Below, one piece after another: positions 15,389 to 23,691 of a stretch of DNA of 64,000 nt (the first letter of the stretch is position 1; each line of letters opens with the position of its first letter). Below the pieces are notes generated by a model. The model searched no databases, was not told the origin of the DNA, and saw only the letters and a list, made by a program, of their open reading frames with translations. A program made the translations under genes and the position numbers. Origin of the DNA: Actinomadura rudentiformis (lineage in GTDB: Bacteria; Actinomycetota; Actinomycetes; Streptosporangiales; Streptosporangiaceae); NCBI RefSeq assembly GCF_008923185.1, contig NZ_WBMT01000021.1:1-64000 (forward strand), in the 5' to 3' direction.

Positions 15389-16258
15389 TCAGGGGCGGGC
15401 GAGCGCGGCGATGACCTTGTCCCATACTCGGGGCGGCAGCTCCTGGCCCGTGCCGGGCAGGCGGATCAGCTCGGCCCCGGGGATCTCCCGGGCCAGCGCC
15501 TGGCCGTTGCCGATCGGGAAGAACGGGTCGTCCTCGCCGTGGATCACCACCGTCGGGGCGCCGATTCCACCCAGCCGTTCGCGCCAGCGGTCACCGGAGT
15601 CCATTGCCGCGAACGCGCTCGCGAGCTGGTTGGAGCGGTGCACCGTGGCGGGGTCCGCACCGAGCGGCACCACCGCGCGGTCGAAGATCCGGCCTGCCCG
15701 CTCACGCGCCGCGGCCTCGTCGAATCCTGCCCGGCCGGCCATGTGCCGCGCCTTGTCGGCCATGGCCGCCACCACCGACGCGCGGTCGGTCCAGTCCGGC
15801 TGCGGCGCCGAGATGATGAACCTCATCAGCTCCGGATCGTGCTCGGGGAGGTCGGCGTCCACCGGGCCCGGCGGGTTGGGGCGGGTCGCGATCAGGGTGA
15901 GTGCGGCCACCCGATCGGGGTGGTCCAGCGCCAGCAGCTGCGCGATCCACCCGCCGACCCCGAAGCCCGCCACGTGCGCGCGGGGCAGCCCGAGCGCCGC
16001 CAGCAGTCCCGCCGCGTCGGCGACCAGGTCGCGCAGGGTGTAGCCAGGGGTGCCGGGGTCGATGGTGGTGGACCGGCCGGTGTCGCGCAGGTCGTACCGC
16101 ACGACCCGGCGCGGCGTCCGGGCCAGCCGCTCGCACAGCTCGTCCGGCCAGGTCAGCAGCGTGTTGCCGATCAGCAACACGGGCGGCGCGGTCGGCTCGC
16201 CGAAGGTCTGCACGCACAGTTCCACACCGTTCACCGGCACCAGGCACTCGTCATCCAC
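15389..16258 (-). CDS. alpha/beta-hydrolase-fold protein lacking catalytic Ser and His
   Basis: A 289-residue alpha/beta-hydrolase with the normal frame of the family: PPVLLIGNTLLTWPDE, YDLRDTGRSTTIDPG, a nucleophile-elbow position HVAGFGVGGW (about residues 95-104), LLALDHPDRVAALTLI, the acid-strand HGEDDPFFP, and a C-terminal LPGTGQELPP. In active relatives the elbow is G-x-S-x-G and the last motif is G-x-G-H-x-L-P. Here the serine is Gly100 and the histidine is Gln; only the Asp region is kept. Known family biology therefore predicts no ordinary esterase or hydrolase activity. It may be a binding protein, a lyase-like variant, or decaying. The ATG at 16258 is used. It stands alone downstream of the IS zone. 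Confidence 0.85.
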   Translation of the reverse strand: MDDECLVPVNGVELCVQTFGEPTAPPVLLIGNTLLTWPDELCERLARTPRRVVRYDLRDTGRSTTIDPGTPGYTLRDLVADAAGLLAALGLPRAHVAGFGVGGWIAQLLALDHPDRVAALTLIATRPNPPGPVDADLPEHDPELMRFIISAPQPDWTDRASVVAAMADKARHMAGRAGFDEAAARERAGRIFDRAVVPLGADPATVHRSNQLASAFAAMDSGDRWRERLGGIGAPTVVIHGEDDPFFPIGNGQALAREIPGAELIRLPGTGQELPPRVWDKVIAALARP

Positions 16259-16386
16259 GTTCGCTTCCTCCTCCTACGTCCAGGGACCCAGTGATCCTTG
16301 ACCTGCTGACTCGGACGCGGACGGAAACTCATCGGGTCCTAATACGACAGGGCGCCGGTCGTTTTGACGCTATGCCGGGTGCTGCC

Positions 16387-17094
16387 CTAAGCGGGGGGAC
16401 TGCCTGGGAGGGCAGAAGCGGTTGGATTCGGCCTGAAGGGGACGAAGGCCGCCAGGAGCAGCAGGGCGTAGACGATCGCGTCCAGGGCGGTTCTGATCTG
16501 GTTCAGCGATGACCACCGTTCGATGTCGGCCTCCACGTCCGCCGACATCACGTTGCCGGACTGGATGAGCGCGTCTTCGATGGACACCACGTGCGGCCCG
16601 AAATACAGGTAGGTCCAGGCTCGGACCAGGTAGAAGACCGCTGCCGCCGCGACCACCAGATGTCGCCGCCGCCCGCCGACACGCCAGGCCAGCAGCACCG
16701 CGACAGGCATGATCAGCCACTCCGTGGAGCCGTTGGCGACGTTGAAGAAGACACCCATGGCGTCGGCTGCCGGGCCGTTGAAGTCCTCGGCCGTCATGTG
16801 GCCCGGTCCGACCGCCGAGCGTTCGATCGCACCGAGAAATCCGCTGGCGAAGACCAGTCCCGTGGTCACTGTTCCCGCGAACAGCAGCGTGTTCGACGCT
16901 CCTGGCAGGAGGCGATCGCCTATGAAGCGGGCTGCCAGGAGCGCGGCACCGAGCCCCCACGCCAGTCCAACGGTCGCGCCCACCAAGGCGGGGAGCACAC
17001 CGTCCCCGACGAACGCTCCCTGCAATCCACCGGTGACGGCGAGCATGATGGCTGCGAATCCGGCCGGCCGGATGTTCACACTTTCTCGCGTCAT
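16387..17094 (-). CDS. hypothetical membrane protein
   Basis: About 235 residues with five hydrophobic stretches: FAAIMLAVTGGLQGAFVG, LPALVGATVGLAWGLGAALL, TLLFAGTVTTGLVFASGFLG, WLIMPVAVLLAWRVG, and a C-terminal ALDAIVYALLLLAAFVPF. A conserved-looking extracytoplasmic or loop part reads YLYFGPHVVSIEDALIQSG. I do not recognise the family with certainty; it has the feel of DUF1772-like small membrane proteins. The start is uncertain: Met at 17094 (MTRESVNIRP) is chosen because the first helix follows at once; starts at 17130 or 17217 would add an unlikely polar leader. Divergent from the sulfatase gene, with about 170 bases between. Confidence 0.6.
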   Translation of the reverse strand: MTRESVNIRPAGFAAIMLAVTGGLQGAFVGDGVLPALVGATVGLAWGLGAALLAARFIGDRLLPGASNTLLFAGTVTTGLVFASGFLGAIERSAVGPGHMTAEDFNGPAADAMGVFFNVANGSTEWLIMPVAVLLAWRVGGRRRHLVVAAAAVFYLVRAWTYLYFGPHVVSIEDALIQSGNVMSADVEADIERWSSLNQIRTALDAIVYALLLLAAFVPFRPNPTASALPGSPPA

Positions 17095-17262
17095 GAACAG
17101 ATGGTCGGCGAACTGTCGGCGACCGACCATCAGGGATGTCCCCGAGTCGCCCCTGAGATGGATGACTTCACACCACGGTGACAGGGAAGATTCACGGTGG
17201 CCAGAGGATGCAAGCAAGCGTACGCTTGGGCGCTGAATGTCCGTTCGAGATGGTGCGGAGCC

Positions 17263-19112
17263 GTGGTGGACCAGGTCGGAGCGTCGCGCAGGCAGGTGCT
17301 GGGCGCGGGTGCTCTGCTTGCGGCGGGCCTGCCAGGTAGGGCCCTGGCCGACGGCGGGCGGCGCGGGCCGAACATCGTGTGGCTGGTGAGCGAGGACAAC
17401 AACCCGTTCATCGGCGCCTATGGGGATCGGCTGGCGCGGACGCCCGCCATCGACCGGCTGGCCCAGGAGGGCGTGCGGTATGAGAACTCCTTCTCCACCG
17501 CGCCGGTGTGCGCGCCCTCCCGGTTTGCGATCATCACCGGCATGTCTCCGGAGAGCTGTGGTCCGGCCGAGGACATGCGGGCCAGCGGGAGGATTCCCGC
17601 GTTCCTGCGCGGCTTCCCCGAGTACCTGCGGGAGGGCGGTTACTACTGCACGAACAATGCAAGACCGACTACAACGCGCCTATCGATCCGCGGAAGACCT
17701 GGGACGACTCTGGTGTCTTCGCGCACTGGCGTAACAGGCCTAAGGGCGCGCCTTTCTTCGCAGTCTTCAACTCTGACATCACGCACGAGTTCTTCTTGTC
17801 CCTGGCAGGTCCCGGAAAGACTCGGCCAGCGGACGTACGGGTGCCGCCCTACCTGCCCGACACCCCGGGGATCCGCGCGGATCGAGCTCGGTATTACGAC
17901 CTGATGGAGGTGATGGACCGGCAGGTCGCCGCACGCCTGGCGGAGCTGGACGCGGATGGTCTGGCGCAGGACACCATCGTCTTCTACTACTCCGACAACG
18001 GTGGAGTTCTGCCACGCAGCAAACGGTTCTGTTTCGACAGCGGCCTGCGCACCGCCCTGATCGTCCGCTACCCGCCCAAGTGGGCGCACCTGTCACCGGC
18101 CGGGCCGGGATCGGTGGTCACCGCGCCCGTATCATCGGTCGACCTGGCTCCGACGGTGTTGTCGCTGGCCGGTGTGGGGGTTCCGGCGTATATGCAGGGC
18201 ACCTCCCTGACCGGAAGTCGCCCCCGATATGCGTTCGGTATGCGCAACCGCATGGATGAGCGGTACGACATGATGCGGACTGTCAGGGACGAACGGTTCC
18301 GCTACATCCGCAACTATTCGCCGCACCGCGTCTACGGACAGCACCAAGCGTTCGCCTGGCGCCAGAAGGGCTACCAGGACTGGGAGCAGGCCCACATCGA
18401 CGGCACGCTGAACGCGGTGCAGGACCGGTTCTGGCGGGAGAAGCCGGCCGAGGAACTCTACGACCTTCACGCCGACCCCGACGAGGTCCGCGACCTCGCT
18501 GCCGACCCTCGCCATCGAGGCCGGCTCGACCGCATGCGCAGCGCCCTCGACGCTCACATCATCCGGACCAACGACAACGGCTTCATCCCCGAGGGCTCGC
18601 CGCTGGAGGGCTACGACCAAAGCCGCGTGCCGGGCGCCTATCCGCTCCGCCGCGTCCTGCGGCTGGCAGGGACCGCGATCCGCCGAGACCCGGCCAACGT
18701 GCCGCTCTTCATCCGCTCCCTCGACGACGGCAACGAGGTGATCCGTTACTGGGCCGCCTCCGGGTTGTTGATGCTCAAACGGCGGGCGGCCCCCGCAGCC
18801 GAGGCGCTCGCCCGGCGTCTTGATGACGACTCTTCCCCGCAGGTACGCATCGTGGCGGCGGAGGCGCTGGCCGTGCTAGGTCGTACCGAACGGTCGGTGC
18901 CATTTCTCGCCGACACCCTCAGCGAACACGCCGACCTCAAGGTGCGGCTGCAGGCGGTCAACGCGCTCACCTACATCGGGCCAGCGGCTCTGCCCGCGCT
19001 TCCGGCCATCAAGCGTGCTGCGTTCTCGACCGACGAATACCTACGAGGAGCAGCGCGTTACCTGCAACTGGTCCTGACCGGTGCCTACACACCGGGCTCC
19101 ATCATCTGGTGA
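17263..19112 (+). pseudogene. sulfatase with C-terminal HEAT-like repeats, broken by a one-base frameshift
   Basis: The first part encodes a twin-arginine signal (ASRRQVLGAGALLAAGLPG), the metal-binding start PNIVWLVSEDNNP and the sulfatase motif VCAPSRFAIITG, whose Cys (codon at 17509) would be oxidised to formylglycine. At about 17659 the frame slips: GGYYCTNNA continues in one frame, while the matching sequel KTDYNAPIDPRKTWDD is in the next. Inserting one C (GCAAG to GCCAAG) restores one protein of about 616 residues, with YYSDNGGVLPRSKR, LYDLHADPDEVRDLA and a HEAT-repeat tail (VRIVAAEALAVLG, VRLQAVNALTYIG). It resembles heparan-type or other N/O-sulfatases; substrate unknown. The formylglycine-generating enzyme follows directly. 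Either a true pseudogene or a sequencing error. Confidence 0.85.
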
Positions 19113-19141
19113 CCACCGCAGCCATGAAGGGAGGCGGCACC

Positions 19142-20104
19142 ATGCCCTCAGCCTCGGCACCGAAGAGTCCGTGCTGCGCAACGGGCATAGGGACCACCGG
19201 TGCCGCCGCCCGCGTGGTGCCCGACCAGGCGCCCACGAGCACGCGCGGGCAGGTGCGCATCCCCGGCGGCACCTTCGTGATGGGCGACCACTTCGGCGAG
19301 GGGTACCCCGCCGACGGCGAGGTGCCACTGCACGAGGTCGAGCTGTCGCCGTTCTTCATCGACCCGACCCCGGTGACCAACGCCCAGTTCGCCAGGTTCG
19401 TCAAAGCGACGGGATGGGTCACCGAAGCCGAGGAACTCGGGGTTTCCGCCGTGTTCCATCTCGCCTTCCAGGGGTCACCAGGCGACATTGTGCAAAGCGT
19501 CGCGGAGGCGCCATGGTGGCTGGCCGTTCGCGGCGCGGACTGGCGGCACCCTCAAGGCCCAGGGTCGGACATCACCCGTCTGCAGAACCACCCCGTCGTC
19601 CATGTGACGTGGCACGACGCCCAGGCATACTGCGCCTGGGCGGGGAAGGTGCTGCCGACCGAGGCCCAGTGGGAGTACGCCGCGCGTGGCGGTCTGGCCG
19701 GGGCACGGTTCCCGTGGGGCGACGAGCTCACCCGGCGCGGACGATGGCGGTGCAACATCTGGCAGGGAACCTTTCCCGTCGAGAACACCTGCGATGACGG
19801 CTACTTCACGACCGCGCCCGTCAAGACCTTCGCTCCGAACGGCCATGGCCTCTACCAGGCCTCGGGCAACGTCTGGGAGTGGTGCCAGGACTGGTTCGCC
19901 GCCGACTACTACGCCCGCTCCCCGCGCACGGACCCGCCCGGATCGGTGACCGGGACGGCCCGCGTGATGCGTGGCGGCTCCTACCTCTGCCACTCCTCGT
20001 ACTGCCAGCGCTACCGTGTCTCGGCGCGCTCCGGCAACACGCCGGACTCCGCCTCGGCCAACATCGGCTTCCGATGCGCGAATCCCGGTAACGCCTCCGC
20101 CTAA
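19142..20104 (+). CDS. formylglycine-generating enzyme (sulfatase-modifying factor)
   Basis: A 320-residue FGE/SUMF1-type protein. After a variable N-terminus come RIPGGTFVMGDHFGEGYP, HEVELSPFFIDPTPVTNAQF, HPVVHVTWHDAQAYCAWAG, LPTEAQWEYAARGG, GNVWEWCQDWF and RVMRGGSYLCHSSYCQRYR, ending with ARSGNTPDSASANIGFRCA. The two cysteines of LCHSSYC (about 283 and 288) match the copper-binding active-site pair of true FGE, which distinguishes it from the broader FGE-sulfatase fold. It oxidises the Cys in C-x-P-x-R of sulfatases to formylglycine. The ATG at 19142 has GGGAGG ahead of it; a GTG at 19109 overlapping the sulfatase stop (GTGA) is an alternative that would couple the two genes. Its natural client is the frameshifted sulfatase just upstream. 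Confidence 0.95.
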   Translation: MPSASAPKSPCCATGIGTTGAAARVVPDQAPTSTRGQVRIPGGTFVMGDHFGEGYPADGEVPLHEVELSPFFIDPTPVTNAQFARFVKATGWVTEAEELGVSAVFHLAFQGSPGDIVQSVAEAPWWLAVRGADWRHPQGPGSDITRLQNHPVVHVTWHDAQAYCAWAGKVLPTEAQWEYAARGGLAGARFPWGDELTRRGRWRCNIWQGTFPVENTCDDGYFTTAPVKTFAPNGHGLYQASGNVWEWCQDWFAADYYARSPRTDPPGSVTGTARVMRGGSYLCHSSYCQRYRVSARSGNTPDSASANIGFRCANPGNASA

Positions 20105-20213
20105 CGAATGGCTGTGAACGGCTGAGGCATGGCGGCACGTGGGCATCGTCGAAGTGTTCGCCCTCGGCCAAACGCAGTCGCGAGTTCGGATGGCGTGGCA
20201 ACAGGATGGGCGT

Positions 20214-20909
20214 ATGCAGCCGATCTTCGTGCTCGTTCACAGTCCGTCGGCAGACCCCTCAACCTGGCACCCGGTGGCCGAACATCTGACCGAGACGGGA
20301 TAGCAGGCGAGGGTGCCATCCCTGCTACATGTGGGCGCCGGTGGCCCGCCCTTCTGGCCCCGGATCGTCAGCGCCGTCCGCGACGACCTCCAAGAGGTCC
20401 CGCCCCTCAACCCCATCACGCTGGTGGCGCACAGTAACGCAGGCTTGTTCATCCCGGCGATCCGCTCAGGTCTCGACCATCCAGTGACCAACTCGATCTT
20501 CGTCGACGCCGCGCTGCCGGCCCGGACCGGGCCAACGCCTGTCCTCTCACCCGAGTTGCTGGAGTTCCTCCGCCCTATGGCCGTCAACGGCACACTGCCC
20601 CGCTGGACCGACTGGTGGGACGAGGCAGATCTCGCCCCGATGTTCTCTGATCCGACAATGCGCCAGACAGTCATCGACGAGCAGCCCACCCTGCCACTGT
20701 CCTACTACGAGCAGCAGATCCCCGTTCCTGAGGGCTGGAACGACCACTCCTGCTCCTACCTGCTTTTCAGCCCTCCATACGACGACGTCGCCGCCGAAGC
20801 ACACCAACGCGGCTGGCCCGTGGCACACCTGCCCGGCGCACACCTGCATCAGATCGTCGACCCCGCCGGCACGGCCCGGCACCTCATCGAGCTCGCCTCC
20901 AAGCCCTGA
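20214..20909 (+). pseudogene. alpha/beta-hydrolase gene with a premature stop
   Basis: The frame starts MQPIFVLVHSPSADPSTW and continues HPVAEHLTETG, then meets a TAG at 20301-20303, after which the same frame runs on as QARVPSLLHVGAGGPPFWP, LVAHSNAGLFIPAI, GWPVAHLPGAHLHQIVDP to the stop at 20909. The family consensus at the TAG is an aromatic or His before x-A-R-V-P-S-L, so TAG probably replaced TAC or TAT. The nucleophile elbow HSNAG is kept. Reinitiation at the ATG at 20313 would omit the first beta strand and oxyanion loop and should not fold normally. 231 residues if read through. Confidence 0.75.
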
Positions 20910-21173
20910 TCCACTTCTGAACTGGCGTCGCCGTAGGCGTCCCACCAGCCTTGCTCAGTGGGCGTTCTCCAGTCGAGAGATCTTCGTACGGGACTGGCAG
21001 TGAGGTGTGACGGTGCGTTCCGATTCCGAACGTTCGGCTGCCGCACGTTCCCGGTGAGCGCGTGCCGATCCTCACTTGGAGGTGACGGACACCCATATGT
21101 GGGTGCCTGGGCGAGCACACACAGTGACGATGGAGACCGTTCGAACCGTTCCCCGCGTTCCGTGAGGTGGCCG

Positions 21174-21593
21174 ATGTTGCCCGCCGTCCCCGACCAAGCC
21201 GACTACGAGACACCGATGATCTGGAGGCGCGAATTCCCCGGCACCGATGACCAAGCCCGGGCCGTGCGGGTCTTCGCCGCGACGCTGCTCGTCACCTGCC
21301 CGGTGCTCGACGATGTCCTGCTGGTGCTGGACGAACTCGTGGTGAACGCGTTGCTCCATACCCGTTCAGGGCTCGATGGAGGTCGTCTCACCGTGGAGAT
21401 CTCCAGGGACGCGGGCGGGATCGCCGTCAGTGTGGCGGACGAGGGCGGACCGGAGGTGCCGTGCGCCGGCGTTCCCGCCGTGCTGGCGGAGTCGGGCCGC
21501 GGCCTGCTCACCGTGGCGGCCCTGTCCACCGGGTGGTCGTGGACGGGTGACGAACGGGGCCGGACGCTCCGCGCCACCTTCGCCGTGCCTTGA
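21174..21593 (+). CDS. anti-sigma-factor-like ATP-binding protein (HATPase_c)
   Basis: A 139-residue single-domain GHKL ATPase like that at 3295-3729 but not part of a WhiJ triad. Its N-box is LVLDELVVNALLHT (about residues 49-62), the G1 box SVADEGGPEVP and the G2 box ESGRGLLTVAALS. This family phosphorylates anti-anti-sigma factors or binds sigma factors; no partner gene is adjacent. The ATG at 21174 follows GAGGTGG. The open frame extends to 20958, but the added residues are unconserved. The 264 bases before it contain no recognised gene. Confidence 0.85.
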   Translation: MLPAVPDQADYETPMIWRREFPGTDDQARAVRVFAATLLVTCPVLDDVLLVLDELVVNALLHTRSGLDGGRLTVEISRDAGGIAVSVADEGGPEVPCAGVPAVLAESGRGLLTVAALSTGWSWTGDERGRTLRATFAVP

Positions 21594-21674
21594 GGTGATG
21601 CCCGAATGGGCATGATTTTGGGGGTGTGGGGGCGGGGCACATCACGTCTTACCGCATCAGCGATGTCGGGAGAC

Positions 21675-22673
21675 ATGATGAGAATGCACCTCGCTGCCGT
21701 GGCCGCCGTGGCCGCGCTCGCCGGTGCCGCGGCCGGTTATCTCCTTTCCCCGTTGCCGGGGACGGCCGGGACGGAGCACGTGTCGTTCGCGCCGGTGAAG
21801 ACCAGGCATGTCGCGCTGAACATGCCGGCCCACGATCGGGCCAAGGCTGCCGCGCTGGGCTACGACCTGTTCGACGTCGATCCGGATGAGGGTGAGATCG
21901 CCTCGCTGCCGAAGGGCAGCCAGGCGTTGGTGTGGGTCGGCAACACCACCTGCGGCGGCTTCGGGATGACCGAGGACGCGTTCGCCGACACGGTGCGGCG
22001 GCTGGCGCGCAACCCGCGGGTGTACGGCTGGTATCTCAGTGACGAGCCGAATCCGGCGGAGTGCCCGGACATCGTCGCGCAGATCCGCCGGCGGGCCGAC
22101 GTCATCCACCGGTACGCGCCGGGGCAAAAGGCGTTCGCCTCGCTGACGGACTGGACGATGACGCCGCTCAGACCGTCCGCGACGCACCTCGACCTCATCG
22201 GGCTCGATCCGTACCCGTGCCGGACCGACGACCGGGGCTGCGACCTCCGGGCGATCGACCGGATGGTGGGCCAAGCCGTCAAAGCGGGCTTTCCGAAGAG
22301 CATGATGGTGCCGGTCTTCCAAACGTTCGGCCAGTCGTGCAACCAGGGCGAACGGAACTGGCGGCTGCCGACAGCGGGCCAGCTCCGATCGATCCTGGAG
22401 CGCTGGAACGCCCTGCTGCCCACGCCCGCGTTCGACATCAGCTACTCGTGGGGCCGCCAATCCGAGTGGGCCTGCCCGACGCTCGCGGACTCCCCCGCGT
22501 TGCAGGCGGTCATGAAGGAGCACAACAACAGGCGGCTGGGTCCGGCTCCGAACGCGCCCGCCCCGCCACCTCGGAACGTACCGCCCGCGCCCGCCACGCC
22601 GCCTCGCGATGCACCGCCCGCACCCCCTCGCGCACCGGCGGAGACGCCGTCTCCGTGTACGACCGTCAGCTGA
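21675..22673 (+). CDS. secreted or membrane-anchored TIM-barrel-like protein of unknown function
   Basis: About 332 residues. An N-terminal hydrophobic helix (LAAVAAVAALAGAAAGYLL) serves as signal or anchor. The body has features of a glycosidase-like barrel: RHVALNMPAHDRAKAAALGY, ALVWVGNTTCGGFGM, VYGWYLSDEPNPAECPD (with candidate acidic residues), THLDLIGLDPYPC, MMVPVFQTFGQSC and FDISYSWGRQSEW. Six cysteines could form disulfides, as expected outside the membrane. The C-terminal about 50 residues are Pro/Ala-rich (NAPAPPPRNVPPAPATPP), typical of a cell-wall-spanning linker. No family name can be given safely. The start is chosen at the ATG at 21675, near GGGAG; the next codon is also ATG. 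It converges with the next gene, overlapping by eight bases. Confidence 0.65.
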   Translation: MMRMHLAAVAAVAALAGAAAGYLLSPLPGTAGTEHVSFAPVKTRHVALNMPAHDRAKAAALGYDLFDVDPDEGEIASLPKGSQALVWVGNTTCGGFGMTEDAFADTVRRLARNPRVYGWYLSDEPNPAECPDIVAQIRRRADVIHRYAPGQKAFASLTDWTMTPLRPSATHLDLIGLDPYPCRTDDRGCDLRAIDRMVGQAVKAGFPKSMMVPVFQTFGQSCNQGERNWRLPTAGQLRSILERWNALLPTPAFDISYSWGRQSEWACPTLADSPALQAVMKEHNNRRLGPAPNAPAPPPRNVPPAPATPPRDAPPAPPRAPAETPSPCTTVS

Positions 22674-23661
22674 CGGCCAGCGCCCGGCCTGCCTGAAGCG
22701 CGGTCCCGACCGAGTCGCGCAGCATGGTCTCGGCGCGCTGGGCGTCGCCCGCCAGCCGTTCGATCTCGTCGCGGGCCAGGTCGTGGCCGACGGTCCGGGC
22801 GAGCAGGTCGCGGTAGCGGGCGTTCTGCTCAGGCAGCCGTTCGACCACCTGCCATTCGTGGTACGCGTCGTCGGCGTCGCGCGCACGGCGGGCGTAGGTC
22901 TCCAAGGCCTCGATGCGGTCGGTGATGGCGCGTACGGACAGGTCCATCGCGCGGCGCTGAGGTTCGAGGAGGGCAAGGACACGGGGTGTGAGGCGTTCGG
23001 GACGCTGGGCCCGGCGTTCCCGGCGGAGTTTGGTGTGCTCCGCCAGCGCCCACGCGATCTCCCATTCCTGCCGGGGCAGCACAACGGTGTTGTCGACGTC
23101 GTCGAGCAGCCCGGCCCGGTGCGACTCGGAGCCGAGGACGGCGTCGATGGCCCGCTGGGCGCGCAGGAGCAGCTGGGCGGCGGGCCGGTCGAAGTCGGCG
23201 GGCAGCAGGTACCGCCCGTGGTAGTCCCGCGCGGCGCTCGCGGCGGCCGGTTCGCGCAGGTGCCGGATCGCGCCGATCGTCCATCCCGTGAAGCTGGCGG
23301 CGGCGAGCACCGCCGCGGCCTCGCCCTGGCCGAGGAGGATCAGCAGGATCTGCACGGCCGGAAGCGCCATCATGGCGAGCAGCGCCGTGCGTCCCCACCG
23401 GAAGACGCCGTCCAGCAACGTGTCGTCGTCGAGCGAGGCCAGGAAGAACACCCGGAACCAGCCGCCCGGCAGGACCCCGTAGAAGAACGCGAAGGCCGGG
23501 ATCCAGAAGGCGCGGGCGACGATGGTGGCGGCGCCGACGCGAGGTGCCTGCGGGGCGGGCAGGCTCGCGGCGACGAGGCGTTCGGGGTCGGCCGCCAGGA
23601 GGGCGCGCTCGCGGGTGGGAACGGACGGGTCGAAGACGGGCCGGGGGCGGCTGTCGCTCAT
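22666..23661 (-). CDS. hypothetical membrane protein with helical C-terminal domain
   Basis: 331 residues with two or three transmembrane helices in the N-terminal half: ARAFWIPAFAFFYGVLPGGW, TALLAMMALPAVQILLILLG and a shorter VLAAASFTGWTIGA. The C-terminal 170 residues are highly charged and helical (AEHTKLRRERRAQRPERL, LSVRAITDRIEALETYARRA, LARDEIERLAGDAQRAET), probably a coiled coil in the cytoplasm. The family is unknown to me. The ATG at 23661 has GGGAGAG upstream; an ATG four codons earlier is possible. Its 3' end overlaps the convergent neighbour by eight bases. Confidence 0.65.
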   Translation of the reverse strand: MSDSRPRPVFDPSVPTRERALLAADPERLVAASLPAPQAPRVGAATIVARAFWIPAFAFFYGVLPGGWFRVFFLASLDDDTLLDGVFRWGRTALLAMMALPAVQILLILLGQGEAAAVLAAASFTGWTIGAIRHLREPAAASAARDYHGRYLLPADFDRPAAQLLLRAQRAIDAVLGSESHRAGLLDDVDNTVVLPRQEWEIAWALAEHTKLRRERRAQRPERLTPRVLALLEPQRRAMDLSVRAITDRIEALETYARRARDADDAYHEWQVVERLPEQNARYRDLLARTVGHDLARDEIERLAGDAQRAETMLRDSVGTALQAGRALAVS

Positions 23662-23691
23662 TGGCTCTCCCACCGAAGAGGAACCGTTATC

